From a virus, in IMG/VR virus record IMGVR_UViG_3300044701_003160, positions 155,019 through 219,018 of that record: a DNA stretch of 64,000 nt, one strand, 5' to 3'. How positions within the stretch are numbered: position 1 is the stretch's first letter; every line of letters starts with the position of its first letter. Under the pieces are notes generated by a model. It saw only the letters and a program-made list of their open reading frames with translations. It was not told the DNA's origin and searched no databases. Positions 38,988 through 46,594 of the stretch are shown one piece after another. The position numbers and the translations under genes are program-made.

Positions 38988-40898
38988 TTATATTCTTACA
39001 AGGTCTCCGTTAGTGTAGCTTGATGTAGATCTATAAGTTGATCCAGATATATCTGAACCAGAAGAAATTTCATCCGATAACATATTTAACGAACTATTAT
39101 TAATATCTAGTTGCAAATATAAGTCTTGTAATCCAATTACATCATTTGATTTTGGAACTACAGAAATTTGGATAATTGGTTGATTAAATGATACTTTAGA
39201 TGATGAATTTATATTAACTGGATATAATTTTATTTCACCTTTAACATAATCAACCACACCTACATTTCTTTTAACAATAATTGGTTGTGTTGGTGATTGC
39301 AGTTTAAAGAAGAAAATACTTCCAGTTAATCCATTTGAATCTGGAAGATCTGAAAAATATAAAGTATCACTTATTCCTGCAACTTTAAATCCAGATGATT
39401 TAATATTGTATCCATTTGCATTTTTGACATAAAACTCATTACCATAACAAATTTCATAGTCAGCAAACTTATTTAACTCAACTCTCAAATCTCGTCTCAT
39501 TACAATTTTAGTAATATTTGAGGTCACCGCACTGTCTGAGTCATCAATAACTTTCAAATATTTACTATACTTAAATCTTGCTCCATACTTATTTAATTCT
39601 TTTGAATTTGCATATCTTTCAATATTGGTAAAAATAATGTCTTTTAAATAATTTGGATTAGATGTTGAGTTTGAATTGTAATATGCAGTTGTATCGGTTT
39701 CAATATACAAGTACTTCAAATCAATAATTTCTGGCACAATTCCTGCAACAGCATATCTTCTTAAAGAACTTTCAATATTATCTTTTACTTGGTTTGAAAC
39801 AAATGGGCCATTAATTGGTTTAATACTAATAAAAACTCTTCCATATTTTGGTGGGGTTAAGTCTTCTCCACCAAAAACTGAAATTGATTCTGCCTCTGGA
39901 TAAATGGTAGGTATAATGGTTTCATAATCAGTTGCTGTAACTGCACGATTTTGAGATGCATATTTTCTAGGAGCATACTTTTTAATCGATTCGACAGATT
40001 CAATCTCTCTTCCATTTTGAGATTGTGAATTAGTTGTAATCAAAGAAATTCCTGTTGTAACTACTCTTCCACTATTATCAACTATACGACCATTAAAATT
40101 AAAAGATGATATTCCATTTCCAGATTCACCATTCGTTATGTTATAAGAGATCTCAATATAGTTTAAATTTTCAAGTTTTTTGCCAAAAACACCATCTCCA
40201 AAAATTAATTCATATCTTTGATCTTCAATCTCTTGAATAAAGAAAATTCTGGACTCAGAATCAATATTAAAAAGATTCTTTGATAATTTAAAAGTTTTTC
40301 TAATTGTACTTTCTTGAGTATCCCTCACAAAGACATTAATTGAATCTATGTCAATATTTGCATTATCCAAGATGAATTTTTGATTTGGATTATTTGCATC
40401 TACTATAAAACTATTAACAATAAGGGTTCCCTCATAGATATCGACATTTTCAAATAAAGCAATTCCATTTACTACAGGAACTGTAATATCTTGAGCAATA
40501 ATAAAGGAGAAATTTTGATTACCAAAAGAAGTGCTTGTAGTACAAACAACTCCACTTTTAAGTGTTAAAGTAATTGGATTTGTTGTAAATCCTGTTGTAT
40601 CCACAAAAAATGAAATATTTGCTCTTGATGCTGATCGTGAGTGTGGAACATAACCAATATTTCTTGCTAACGATACCACATTCTCTCTTAATGTGGCACT
40701 ATCAATAAAAACCTCATTGCTAATCATATTAGCATTGTATGAGGAAATATATGTATTATATGCCAACACATCAATTAATGTTGAAAGATTAGATCCTTCA
40801 AAATCATAGTCTGTAAAGTTTGAATTCGCTCTGAGATACTCGCGAATTGAACTTTTTATTTGATCGAAATCTAAATCTGTAAAATTAACTAATGCCAT
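38988..40898 (-). CDS. 6: baseplate wedge protein gp6
   Basis: 636 residues (T4 gp6 660). N-terminus LDFDQIKSSIREYLRANSNF, TDYDFEGSNLSTLIDVLAYN and SSYNANMISNEVFIDSATLR are diagnostic for gp6, the wedge protein that forms the inner iris of the baseplate. The mid-region KYASQNRAVTATDYETIIPT is the conserved gpJ/gp6 core. Its ATG overlaps the gp25 stop by one base. Confidence 0.96.
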   Translation of the reverse strand: MALVNFTDLDFDQIKSSIREYLRANSNFTDYDFEGSNLSTLIDVLAYNTYISSYNANMISNEVFIDSATLRENVVSLARNIGYVPHSRSASRANISFFVDTTGFTTNPITLTLKSGVVCTTSTSFGNQNFSFIIAQDITVPVVNGIALFENVDIYEGTLIVNSFIVDANNPNQKFILDNANIDIDSINVFVRDTQESTIRKTFKLSKNLFNIDSESRIFFIQEIEDQRYELIFGDGVFGKKLENLNYIEISYNITNGESGNGISSFNFNGRIVDNSGRVVTTGISLITTNSQSQNGREIESVESIKKYAPRKYASQNRAVTATDYETIIPTIYPEAESISVFGGEDLTPPKYGRVFISIKPINGPFVSNQVKDNIESSLRRYAVAGIVPEIIDLKYLYIETDTTAYYNSNSTSNPNYLKDIIFTNIERYANSKELNKYGARFKYSKYLKVIDDSDSAVTSNITKIVMRRDLRVELNKFADYEICYGNEFYVKNANGYNIKSSGFKVAGISDTLYFSDLPDSNGLTGSIFFFKLQSPTQPIIVKRNVGVVDYVKGEIKLYPVNINSSSKVSFNQPIIQISVVPKSNDVIGLQDLYLQLDINNSSLNMLSDEISSGSDISGSTYRSTSSYTNGDLVRI

Positions 40899-41299
40899 TA
40901 TCGTGTTGGCTGAAGTGCAAATGATAACTGTTGTGGAAGAACGTCAATTCCCACAATACGATAGTTTATAGTAACGTTAAATTCATTATTGTCGTAATTT
41001 GGTACAACAACTACATCAATCAAATTTACTCTAGGTTCATAATTTTGAATAGTATTTTCAATTTCATCTTTTATTACGGATGCAGAAATTTCATCCATGT
41101 TTTCAAAAAGAGATCTACTCACTTTTGAACCTAGATTTTCATTAAAAAATTTTTCTCCGGGATATGTAAACACTAAATTGCGAATAGAACGAGCAATTGC
41201 AGTCTCATTTTTTAATGCAATTAAATCGTAGTTAATGGGATTCGCTTGAAAAGACATACTTAAGTCTTTAAATCCCTTACTTACCCGTTCTACAGGCAT
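40898..41299 (-). CDS. 25: baseplate wedge protein gp25
   Basis: 133 residues (T4 gp25 132). GPW/gp25 family: FKDLSMSFQANPINYDLIAL, RSIRNLVFTYPGEKFFNENL and EPRVNLIDVVVVPNYDNNEF. It nucleates sheath assembly and clamps the wedge. Coupled to gp6 by a one-base overlap. Confidence 0.96.
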   Translation of the reverse strand: MPVERVSKGFKDLSMSFQANPINYDLIALKNETAIARSIRNLVFTYPGEKFFNENLGSKVSRSLFENMDEISASVIKDEIENTIQNYEPRVNLIDVVVVPNYDNNEFNVTINYRIVGIDVLPQQLSFALQPTR

Positions 41300-41319
41300 A
41301 AAATTTTACAAAATCTGTA

Positions 41320-41991
41320 TTATTTATTCGGGTTTTTAAACTCATAAAGTGGTTCTGTACCATACTCCCAATCATCATAGTCATTATCATTACGAATCTT
41401 GGAATGAATCTCATTTTGAACGTTAAAATTATGTTTTTTGGGAGTTAAATCGTCATTTGCAATTTCTCTAAGCATTTTTTGGTCCATTTTTTGCTCCTGA
41501 TTTGTTAAATCAGAACTTTTTACGGGGTTGCTATCCCGTTTTTTGACCATATCATAGTCATCTTCAAGGATTTCTTTTAAATATTCATCATCCCACATAT
41601 CATAATAGGATGTTTTAGCTAAAGTTTTTCTAAATTTTTTTAATTTGTCAGTTGGTTGCGATAAAATTAAATTATATTTACCATTATTTGTCTGTATTCC
41701 TTTGATATAGGTATTGTATGTACCACAATCTTCAAAAAATTTCCATTTTTCATACTTTGAATTGTAAAAATCAACCCAGGATTGAATAGTATCAAGATCT
41801 AAGTAGTCTTCAACAATAAAAATAATGACTTGATATCCTTCTATGGGTTCAATGTCTTCTGCGGCGCACTCTATGATTTTAAATTTTGAATTTGATGCAA
41901 AAGGGCAAATAGCGAATCCATTTAATTCCTTTCTTACTTGAGAAACTTCCTTAATCCAATTTAAAATATAAAGTTCTTTATCTGAAAACAT
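41320..41991 (-). CDS. hypothetical protein with ICPFA motif
   Basis: 223 residues, acidic, with no membrane segment. The N-terminus reads WIKEVSQVRKELNGFAICPFA, a Trp-helix followed by ICPFA, faintly like the start of DUF1415 proteins, then alternating beta strands (YQVIIFIVEDY) and a charged C-terminal tail. The ATG follows immediately on the T-run of a terminator with no recognisable ribosome site. Position next to gp25 suggests a late function; identity unknown. Confidence 0.75.
   Translation of the reverse strand: MFSDKELYILNWIKEVSQVRKELNGFAICPFASNSKFKIIECAAEDIEPIEGYQVIIFIVEDYLDLDTIQSWVDFYNSKYEKWKFFEDCGTYNTYIKGIQTNNGKYNLILSQPTDKLKKFRKTLAKTSYYDMWDDEYLKEILEDDYDMVKKRDSNPVKSSDLTNQEQKMDQKMLREIANDDLTPKKHNFNVQNEIHSKIRNDNDYDDWEYGTEPLYEFKNPNK
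41321..41328 (-). promoter_or_regulatory. late promoter AATAAATA before gp25
   Basis: Minus-strand AATAAATA running over the stop codon of the gene upstream, 22 bases before the gp25 ATG. Confidence 0.55.
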
Positions 41992-42026
41992 AAAAAAAAA
42001 GAGTGCTTATTTCTATTTAAGCACTC
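41992..42026 (-). terminator. intrinsic terminator with late-promoter-like loop
   Basis: Minus strand: GAGTGCTTA, loop AATAGAAA, TAAGCACTC, then nine Ts that abut the ATG at 41991. The stem is 9 bp. The upper stem and loop read CTTAAATAG (42013-42021), close to a late promoter, so late transcription could start inside the hairpin and bypass it. Confidence 0.85.
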
Positions 42027-42033
42027 TCAAATT

Positions 42034-42174
42034 TTATTTGCCTTGTCCGCGATACTTTTTCTTTCTTCCATTACGAGAAGTTGCTGAAAGAAGAGTACGT
42101 GCTGACCGCCCTTGACGAGTCTTCTTCGGTGCCCCTGCCTCAAACACCGTTTTATTCGTTCCACCTTTTGCCAT
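42034..42174 (-). CDS. tiny basic protein
   Basis: 46 residues, about one third Lys/Arg (APKKTRQGRSARTLLSATSR, ending KKKYRGQGK). Starts MAKGGTNKTVFEAGAPKKTR. It lies between the terminator and the glycosyltransferase gene. The N-terminal MAKG is shared with its upstream neighbour. Strong positive charge suggests nucleic-acid binding or a DNA-packaged protein; function unknown. Confidence 0.72.
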   Translation of the reverse strand: MAKGGTNKTVFEAGAPKKTRQGRSARTLLSATSRNGRKKKYRGQGK

Positions 42175-42185
42175 AAGTTACCTCA

Positions 42186-42953
42186 TTAAATTACGCGAGT
42201 TTTTTCATGCCCCACACGAATGCGAGGATCACACCAGATTTGATATCCTTGCTCAATTGCATCAAGACAGAATGAAACATCCTCACCACACATATCTTGA
42301 ACTGCACCAGACTCAAAGACTTGCATCTTAGGAGCAAACCAAGGATATTCGAGATTTTCAAAGACTCCGTGTTTAATCAGAACCCAACCAAAACCAGTAT
42401 AGTCAACTGTGAAAGGCTTTCTACGCTTGGAGATTGATTCCACAGTTTCGTGATTCATTACACCACCATTCTTGCGGAAATCATCTTCTTCCAACCAGTG
42501 TGCGACAGAAGTTGTGTGACCATCTTCAGTTGCATACCATCCTGCGACAATTTCACGCTCTTCTCCTTCTTCTGAAAGAGCCATATCACAGAGTTGCCAG
42601 AACTTGTTAGAATCAAAAACAATATCACTATCAATCCAAAGTTGATAATCATATTGAAGTTTACCATCCCAAGGAATCTGCTTCGGACCTCGGAGTACAT
42701 TTGCTCCAAGTACCTTACAACGTGCGAAGTTAACCATTGATGAGTAGTCTTGAGAAATCTGAATACTCATTCCATTTTGAACTAGATCAAAGCAAAGTTG
42801 TACAAATGCTTTGAGGAAAATAAAAGAACATCCTCTTCCAGGTAGACAGAAGATAATACTCTTTCCTTTCATTCTTTCTTTAATTGCATCAAAATCCCAT
42901 TCTTGTTCTTTGGGTTTTGGTGCTGCAGCTTTAACAGTAAATCCTTTTGCCAT
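42186..42953 (-). CDS. glycosyltransferase-like (GT-A fold) protein
   Basis: 255 residues. After a 25-residue linker comes KSIIFCLPGRGCSFIFLKAF, then NFARCKVLGANVLRG, and the acidic motif YQLWIDSDIVF with DSD at 108-110, as in the metal-binding DxD of GT-A glycosyltransferases. Later FTVDYTGFGWVLIKHGVFE, MCGEDVSFC (a probable catalytic-base-like GED) and a C-terminal RVGHEKT fit the fold. Substrate unknown; modification of virion or host surface glycans, or of DNA, are possibilities. A CTAAATA late promoter lies upstream. Confidence 0.72.
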   Translation of the reverse strand: MAKGFTVKAAAPKPKEQEWDFDAIKERMKGKSIIFCLPGRGCSFIFLKAFVQLCFDLVQNGMSIQISQDYSSMVNFARCKVLGANVLRGPKQIPWDGKLQYDYQLWIDSDIVFDSNKFWQLCDMALSEEGEEREIVAGWYATEDGHTTSVAHWLEEDDFRKNGGVMNHETVESISKRRKPFTVDYTGFGWVLIKHGVFENLEYPWFAPKMQVFESGAVQDMCGEDVSFCLDAIEQGYQIWCDPRIRVGHEKTRVI

Positions 42954-42989
42954 AAGTAAAAAACAACCTTCAGATCAATTTTATCAGTT

Positions 42990-42996
42990 TATTTAG
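42990..42996 (-). promoter_or_regulatory. late promoter CTAAATA
   Basis: Minus-strand CTAAATA, 37 bases before the ATG of the glycosyltransferase-like gene at 42953. Confidence 0.6.
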
Positions 42997-43002
42997 TATC
43001 TG

Positions 43003-43203
43003 TCAATATGAAGAGTTTAGTGGTATGAGTTTATTCACATACATCATTTCATATTGCAAGTCTTCCTTTGAAATATCTGCATCAAGTATATCAATCATTC
43101 TGTGTAACATCTCCCAAATCTCAGAAAATTTTTCCTCTGATAGACTGTGATACACACACCGATCTTTTGCATATATGTGATATATTTTTTCGTATTCTTT
43201 CAT
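43003..43203 (-). CDS. small hypothetical protein
   Basis: 66 residues, acidic and helical (IYHIYAKDRCVYHSLSEEKF, EIWEMLHRMIDILDADISKE). No motif recognised. It is the distal gene of a short cluster that also encodes a membrane peptide and a Lys-rich peptide. Confidence 0.7.
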   Translation of the reverse strand: MKEYEKIYHIYAKDRCVYHSLSEEKFSEIWEMLHRMIDILDADISKEDLQYEMMYVNKLIPLNSSY

Positions 43204-43228
43204 AAAAAAATATCCGGAAAAATTTTTA

Positions 43229-43387
43229 TTATTTTGTCAACGCATTATATATCATCACTATGAGTATTCCGAGGGGGATTCCAATAAATCGGAACATCTT
43301 TCCAGGATATCGTATCATCCATCCTGCAAAGATTACCTTCCAGAAATTCCAATAGGGAGTTCTTTGGGGGGTTCGGCGGCTAATCAT
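43229..43387 (-). CDS. small membrane protein
   Basis: 52 residues. N-terminus is basic (ISRRTPQRTPYWNFWK); hydrophobic stretches VIFAGWM and FIGIPLGILIVMIYNAL follow, so at least one membrane helix is expected. Its ATG overlaps the stop of the upstream gene as ATGA. Function unknown. Confidence 0.7.
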   Translation of the reverse strand: MISRRTPQRTPYWNFWKVIFAGWMIRYPGKMFRFIGIPLGILIVMIYNALTK

Positions 43388-43518
43388 TTTTTCCTTTTTT
43401 TAGATGCTCTTTTTTGTGCAGGAGACCTAAAGATACCTGTTGCACAACTCTTATTCTTTTTATGTTTTCCTCCGAAGATTCCCCATCCGTGACAGTTTGC
43501 TTTCTTCTTTGGTGCCAT
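43384..43518 (-). CDS. tiny Lys/Arg-rich protein
   Basis: 44 residues starting MAPKKKANCHGWGIFGGKHK and ending RASKKRKK. The frame is open to 43572, but the ATG at 43518 has a GGAG ribosome site 8 bases upstream, so it is preferred. Very basic with two Cys; possible DNA-binding peptide. ATGA overlap with the membrane gene downstream. Confidence 0.7.
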   Translation of the reverse strand: MAPKKKANCHGWGIFGGKHKKNKSCATGIFRSPAQKRASKKRKK

Positions 43519-43725
43519 TTTTTTACTCCGGAAATTTTTTAAGAGATTGATATTTAGAGGTCGATTTGTCACCTCTGTAGGTTAGGGTAGTTTGGGTTTT
43601 TTATAACGGGGACAACGCCGCGCCACAACAACAACAAACGCCCATAAAACACTGCCGAATCACTATCATCACCAAGTCTAACATGAGAGCGCCACAGAGT
43701 CAAACTGCAGCGCCCCCAACATACA

Positions 43726-43848
43726 TCAGAACTCTACATCTGCCTCCACACTATCATCAGCATCGGTTGCAATACTATCAAGAATCTGCAGAATTTCGTT
43801 GCCGTTGTTACCTTGTGCAAGAAGAGAAAGAAGAACAGAGCGAGACAT
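43726..43848 (-). CDS. tiny acidic protein MSRSVLLSLLAQGNNG
   Basis: 40 residues: MSRSVLLSLLAQGNNGNEIL, then an acidic end (TDADDSVEADVEF). The compact amphipathic N-terminus plus acidic tail is a pattern I associate with small conserved cyanophage proteins. About 200 bases without a gene lie downstream (43519-43725), in which I see only a weak TTATAA box. Confidence 0.68.
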   Translation of the reverse strand: MSRSVLLSLLAQGNNGNEILQILDSIATDADDSVEADVEF

Positions 43849-43931
43849 AATAAAGAAGAAAAGTGTAAGAAATTGTGTGTGAATTGAGTGTCTTTATAGA
43901 GGCGCATCTCATTCCTCTGACTATACCTTAC

Positions 43932-44090
43932 TCAGGCAGCGATAAGTTCACGATACTCTTCGAATTGCAGAAGTTCGTTATAGAAACTGTCGTCGTTCGG
44001 AGTGCTCATCGTAGGAATGCGATTGATAGCATCATAGCATTGCTGAACGATCTCATCAAAAGTATAACTGGAAGAAGGAACGTAGCGCAT
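43932..44090 (-). CDS. small acidic hypothetical protein
   Basis: 52 residues (MRYVPSSSYTFDEIVQQCYD, SFYNELLQFEEYRELIAA). Helical and acidic; no motif recognised. Codon usage and a clean ATG with AG-rich upstream sequence support coding. Confidence 0.65.
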   Translation of the reverse strand: MRYVPSSSYTFDEIVQQCYDAINRIPTMSTPNDDSFYNELLQFEEYRELIAA

Positions 44091-44189
44091 GAGAGTGTAA
44101 GTTAAAGTGTGCTGTGAGAGATACAGTGTTGCCCCTGTGGCTGCCTTGTGGGATGTACTCTTAGCAATCCCACTGTCTGATGCTAATTC

Positions 44190-44438
44190 CTAGAAATCGA
44201 AGACATCAGAGTTAAGCTGAATCACGTTAACTTTGGGGTCGTCGAACCTTACACCGTCAGGAGTTTCGACCATAAAGTCGCGGACATAATCGACGAAATC
44301 TTCATAAGAACCAGCCTCACTGGCGATGTTATAAAGACCCTCATCATTGTTGATCCACAGTGCAACATTCCAGGTCTCATAATTCTCCCAACCGTTATAG
44401 GAAACGTCGAGAGCATTGCGTTGAAAAGTGGTAGTCAT
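44190..44438 (-). CDS. YNGWxNYETWNVALWI-family protein
   Basis: 82 residues with the family hallmark YNGWENYETWNVALWINND followed by two helices. This signature (DUF7249-like) is found in small proteins of cyanophages and some bacteria. Role unknown. It stands alone with about 100 bases of upstream leader. Confidence 0.8.
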   Translation of the reverse strand: MTTTFQRNALDVSYNGWENYETWNVALWINNDEGLYNIASEAGSYEDFVDYVRDFMVETPDGVRFDDPKVNVIQLNSDVFDF

Positions 44439-44483
44439 TTGGAGAAAAGTGTGATGGTAAAGTGTAAGTGAGAATGGAAGGAT

Positions 44484-44648
44484 TCAGTCCAACCATTGAC
44501 CGTTAATGAACTCCTCAACTACACACTTAAGGGAACGGTCAGTAAGGATAACTTGCTGGAACATCTTTGCATTCAACAGAGTAGGAAACTCTCCAGCAAC
44601 TTCTAGACCATCAGCGGTAGGAATTACAACTCGAAAAGTGTTAGTCAT
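44484..44648 (-). CDS. small hypothetical protein under repeat element copy 1
   Basis: 54 residues (MTNTFRVVIPTADGLEVAGE, ending EEFINGQWLD), beta-rich. Start is 26 bases downstream of copy 1 of the GGGCCC element, so the leader would be short. No motif recognised. Confidence 0.68.
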   Translation of the reverse strand: MTNTFRVVIPTADGLEVAGEFPTLLNAKMFQQVILTDRSLKCVVEEFINGQWLD

Positions 44649-44674
44649 TTGAGTGGGTTGGTCCTTACACTACT

Positions 44675-44694
44675 GATGCACTTTCAGGGGCCCA
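44675..44694 (-). repeat. GGGCCC element copy 1
   Basis: Exact match to the 20-base core (plus strand GATGCACTTTCAGGGGCCCA). Functional orientation is minus: TGGGCCCCTGAAAGTGCATC followed by AGTAGTGTAAG. It begins three bases after the stop codon of the gene at 44698 and ends 26 bases before the ATG at 44648. Confidence 0.9.
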
Positions 44695-44697
44695 ATA

Positions 44698-44865
44698 TCA
44701 TTCAACTTCCTGCAGTCTCTCTATAAACTCATCCAGGTAATCTGTGGGATCGTGACCTAACTCTGCGATACGATTTAACTCATTTAGGACTGCGTTAAAT
44801 TGTTTCACATAAGGCACGCGAATTCTGTCTGTCTTGCCCAGAAATGTGTAGTTTTTAGGTCTCAT
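44698..44865 (-). CDS. candidate small autoregulator
   Basis: 55 residues: MRPKNYTFLGKTDRIRVPYV then helices with RIAELGHDPTDYLDEFIERL. The N-terminal strand with RIRVP followed by two helices loosely recalls small ribbon-helix-helix regulators. Its ATG abuts a pair of palindromes that overlap a promoter, suggesting it controls its own expression. The regulator role is inference from context only. Confidence 0.65.
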   Translation of the reverse strand: MRPKNYTFLGKTDRIRVPYVKQFNAVLNELNRIAELGHDPTDYLDEFIERLQEVE

Positions 44866-44915
44866 AGTTTTGTCCCAAAATGATGCTATTATCTATAAGG
44901 TTTTGGGACAAAACT
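44866..44915 (-). promoter_or_regulatory. paired palindromic operators over a promoter
   Basis: Two 13-bp palindromes TTTTG-N3-CAAAA (44868-44880 and 44901-44913) face each other and together make a perfect 15-bp inverted repeat with a 20-base spacer. On the minus strand a TTGAGT box, 17-base spacer and TAGATA box (extended TAGATAAT) run through the repeat, with the ATG at 44865 right after the second arm. This fits dual operators for a dimeric repressor; an mRNA hairpin occluding the start is the alternative. Confidence 0.65.
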
Positions 44916-44927
44916 CAAAGTGCTGTT

Positions 44928-45101
44928 TTACCACCTCTCAGGGCAACTTAGGTCCTCAACGTATGCATCCACACGCTCAGCTGGTTCCAGTTGAAATAGT
45001 TTCTCCCAGTCAATCTGATGCGGGTCAAAGTCTGGAAACGCTGAGATGTCAAGAGTTACACGATACCTAACTTTCTGTGCTTGTTGAAACGCAACTGACA
45101 T
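44928..45101 (-). CDS. small hypothetical protein, first gene of an early-type unit
   Basis: 57 residues (QKVRYRVTLDISAFPDFDPH, EKLFQLEPAERVDAYVEDLS). Starts at 45101 behind an AGGAG ribosome site, 29 bases from a sigma70 promoter. No motif recognised. It is followed by the operator region and the candidate regulator. Confidence 0.72.
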   Translation of the reverse strand: MSVAFQQAQKVRYRVTLDISAFPDFDPHQIDWEKLFQLEPAERVDAYVEDLSCPERW

Positions 45102-45129
45102 AAGTGTGCTCCTGAATGTGTATAGGAAT

Positions 45130-45158
45130 ACTATAAGTCCTCTGGGTGTTTATGTCAA
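45130..45158 (-). promoter_or_regulatory. sigma70-type promoter TTGACA-17-TATAGT
   Basis: Minus strand TTGACA (45153-45158), a 17-base spacer, TATAGT (45130-45135), then an AGGAG ribosome site and ATG at 45101. This is a near-consensus host-type early promoter and the best in the window. Confidence 0.85.
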
Positions 45159-45460
45159 GAGGTTGGGAGTATTTATTCGGGGTTCTTATGTTTTTTGAGT
45201 GTCCTGTGAGGGTTTATGAACGTCCGGAGCGGGGTTATACTTGACGGAATCGCGTTTCTGTGTTAGCGTCGCCTTAGATCACAAGACCTGGCTAGATTAA
45301 AAGGACCATAAGATCGCCACCTAATTGATACGAATCCTTATCATTATCACCTTTTAATTACAATAATTATCACACACTTAAATCACACAGCTATAATTAA
45401 AAAAGGCTTTTTTATTTGTTTTAATACATTTTTAACCTTATTTACCTTTCATAAGCATAC

Positions 45461-45489
45461 AAAAAAGCAGAGGATTACCAGTCCTCTGC
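45461..45489 (-). terminator. intrinsic terminator
   Basis: Minus strand GCAGAGGA, loop CTGGTAA, TCCTCTGC, then six Ts. The 8-bp stem ends the transcription unit containing the gene at 45580-45837 and its upstream neighbours. Confidence 0.9.
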
Positions 45490-45579
45490 TTATACACCCA
45501 ACCACCATTTGATTGAATTATCTATACTCTACGATGTCACTTTGATTGTATAGCAGAGGCAAACATCTTCCTCTTTGTA

Positions 45580-45837
45580 TTAGATACTCACACAAGCACC
45601 TTTTCGCATTTGAGTATAACCTTTATGCCATTGAACTGCTTGCCCATTCACATGATGCAACCCATAATAATACCTTCGGACATTAGTTTCACTCAAATCA
45701 TAACACTTTGCAATTTGCTTAAATGTATGCTCTGGGAAAACTTTCTTATGTTTGTTGATAGTTTCACACCAATACTTTGCATGATCAGTGAAACGAATTG
45801 AATGAGTTGAATGTACTTGAATGTTACGCATAATCAT
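45580..45837 (-). CDS. small HTH-like protein
   Basis: 85 residues from the ATG at 45837 (ATGA overlap with the upstream stop); an internal ATG two codons on is possible. Residues about 35-60 (HTFKQIAKCYDLSETNVRRY) have the spacing of a helix-turn-helix, followed by a Tyr/His-rich segment. A DNA-binding regulator is plausible. Last gene before a strong terminator. Confidence 0.68.
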   Translation of the reverse strand: MIMRNIQVHSTHSIRFTDHAKYWCETINKHKKVFPEHTFKQIAKCYDLSETNVRRYYYGLHHVNGQAVQWHKGYTQMRKGACVSI

Positions 45838-45977
45838 TGGATTTGAGAATTAGGAACTTCTTGAATTGTCTCTTGAATTGTGATAATTTGATTCGTTTCA
45901 GTAAGATAATCAGTTTGCATTACATTCGGACCAATGATAGATTGACCGACAATAGTTGCGACTAGGAGTTCAATCAT
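45834..45977 (-). CDS. small protein with hydrophobic N-terminus
   Basis: 47 residues (MIELLVATIVGQSIIGPNVM, then a Thr/Gln-rich tail). One possible membrane helix at residues 2-19. Linked by ATGA overlaps to genes on both sides. Function unknown. Confidence 0.62.
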   Translation of the reverse strand: MIELLVATIVGQSIIGPNVMQTDYLTETNQIITIQETIQEVPNSQIQ

Positions 45978-46150
45978 TGTGCGTTTTCAGAATAAAGAAT
46001 GTCGTTCACTATTTGGCGAAACTTATCTGCATCAGTCACACATTCATGAGATAATTGTGAATCTTCGATGTCGTATTGTTTCATCTCCAGAGTGTGAATC
46101 ACGTCATTCATAATTTCAGTCAATGCGAAAAGTTTGTCTGCGTCAGTCAT
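45974..46150 (-). CDS. small acidic hypothetical protein
   Basis: 58 residues (MTDADKLFALTEIMNDVIHT, VTDADKFRQIVNDILYSENA). TDADKxF occurs twice, hinting at an internal duplication of a helix. Coupled by ATGA to the next gene. No family recognised. Confidence 0.65.
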   Translation of the reverse strand: MTDADKLFALTEIMNDVIHTLEMKQYDIEDSQLSHECVTDADKFRQIVNDILYSENAQ

Positions 46151-46247
46151 TGAAAAAGTGTAAAATTAAAAGTGCAATTTGTTGGTCACTGAATACATCT
46201 AACTCATCATCAGTGAATGTACTTAACAGAGAGAAAACTTTTGTCAT
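46143..46247 (-). CDS. micro-protein
   Basis: 34 residues (MTKVFSLLSTFTDDELDVFS, DQQIALLILHFFND). Overlaps the next gene by 8 bases and follows the previous one closely, so it fits the packed operon. Short length makes this less certain. Confidence 0.5.
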   Translation of the reverse strand: MTKVFSLLSTFTDDELDVFSDQQIALLILHFFND

Positions 46248-46253
46248 TAGGAT

Positions 46254-46565
46254 TCAGTCGAGTTTGATACCATTGTTGAAAGGAACTTCACCATTGGATG
46301 TTGATACAAACCAGTTGAAGTTCTTTTGATACACACGCTCTCCATTTCCGTGTGCAGAAAGAATAGCATTTAGACGGGATTTGGTTGTGGTTGTTTGATG
46401 TCCGCCATCGAACAATTCGAGGAAAGTATCAGCAACCATTGCAATCAGATTGTTATACAAATAAACGAAACTTACTCCTTCAATGTTAATGACTTTCGTA
46501 TTGTCGCATTTCCAATCAGTTTCCGTGAGAATAGCACGGTTCATTTGTGCTTCGATCTTACGCAT
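46254..46565 (-). CDS. conserved phage hypothetical protein MRKIExxMN type
   Basis: 103 residues. N-terminus RKIEAQMNRAI, then NTKVINIEGVSFVYLYNNLI and DGGHQTTTTKSRLNAILSAH. This layout (short helix, beta pairs around a YL-N-LIA core, TTKSRLNAIL helix) is shared by small proteins of several tailed phages; role unknown. Expressed downstream of element copy 2. Confidence 0.78.
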   Translation of the reverse strand: MRKIEAQMNRAILTETDWKCDNTKVINIEGVSFVYLYNNLIAMVADTFLELFDGGHQTTTTKSRLNAILSAHGNGERVYQKNFNWFVSTSNGEVPFNNGIKLD

Positions 46566-46594
46566 TTTAGGATTGGTTGAGTGGTGATACTACT

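Larger units (their letters stand above)
45102..45579. other. 478-base region without genes
   Basis: No open frame of coding character on either strand. It contains the sigma70 promoter at 45130-45158, a minus-strand AATAAATA at about 45173, an AT-rich block from about 45330 to 45460 including an AAAAAAGGCTTTTTT palindrome, and the terminator at 45461-45489. No tRNA cloverleaf was found by eye. A replication or regulatory role is possible. Confidence 0.6.

Noticed and set aside
45240-45330. Possible tRNA or structured RNA
   Set aside because: No acceptor stem or TTC-loop pairing could be built by eye; no tRNA was found anywhere in the window.
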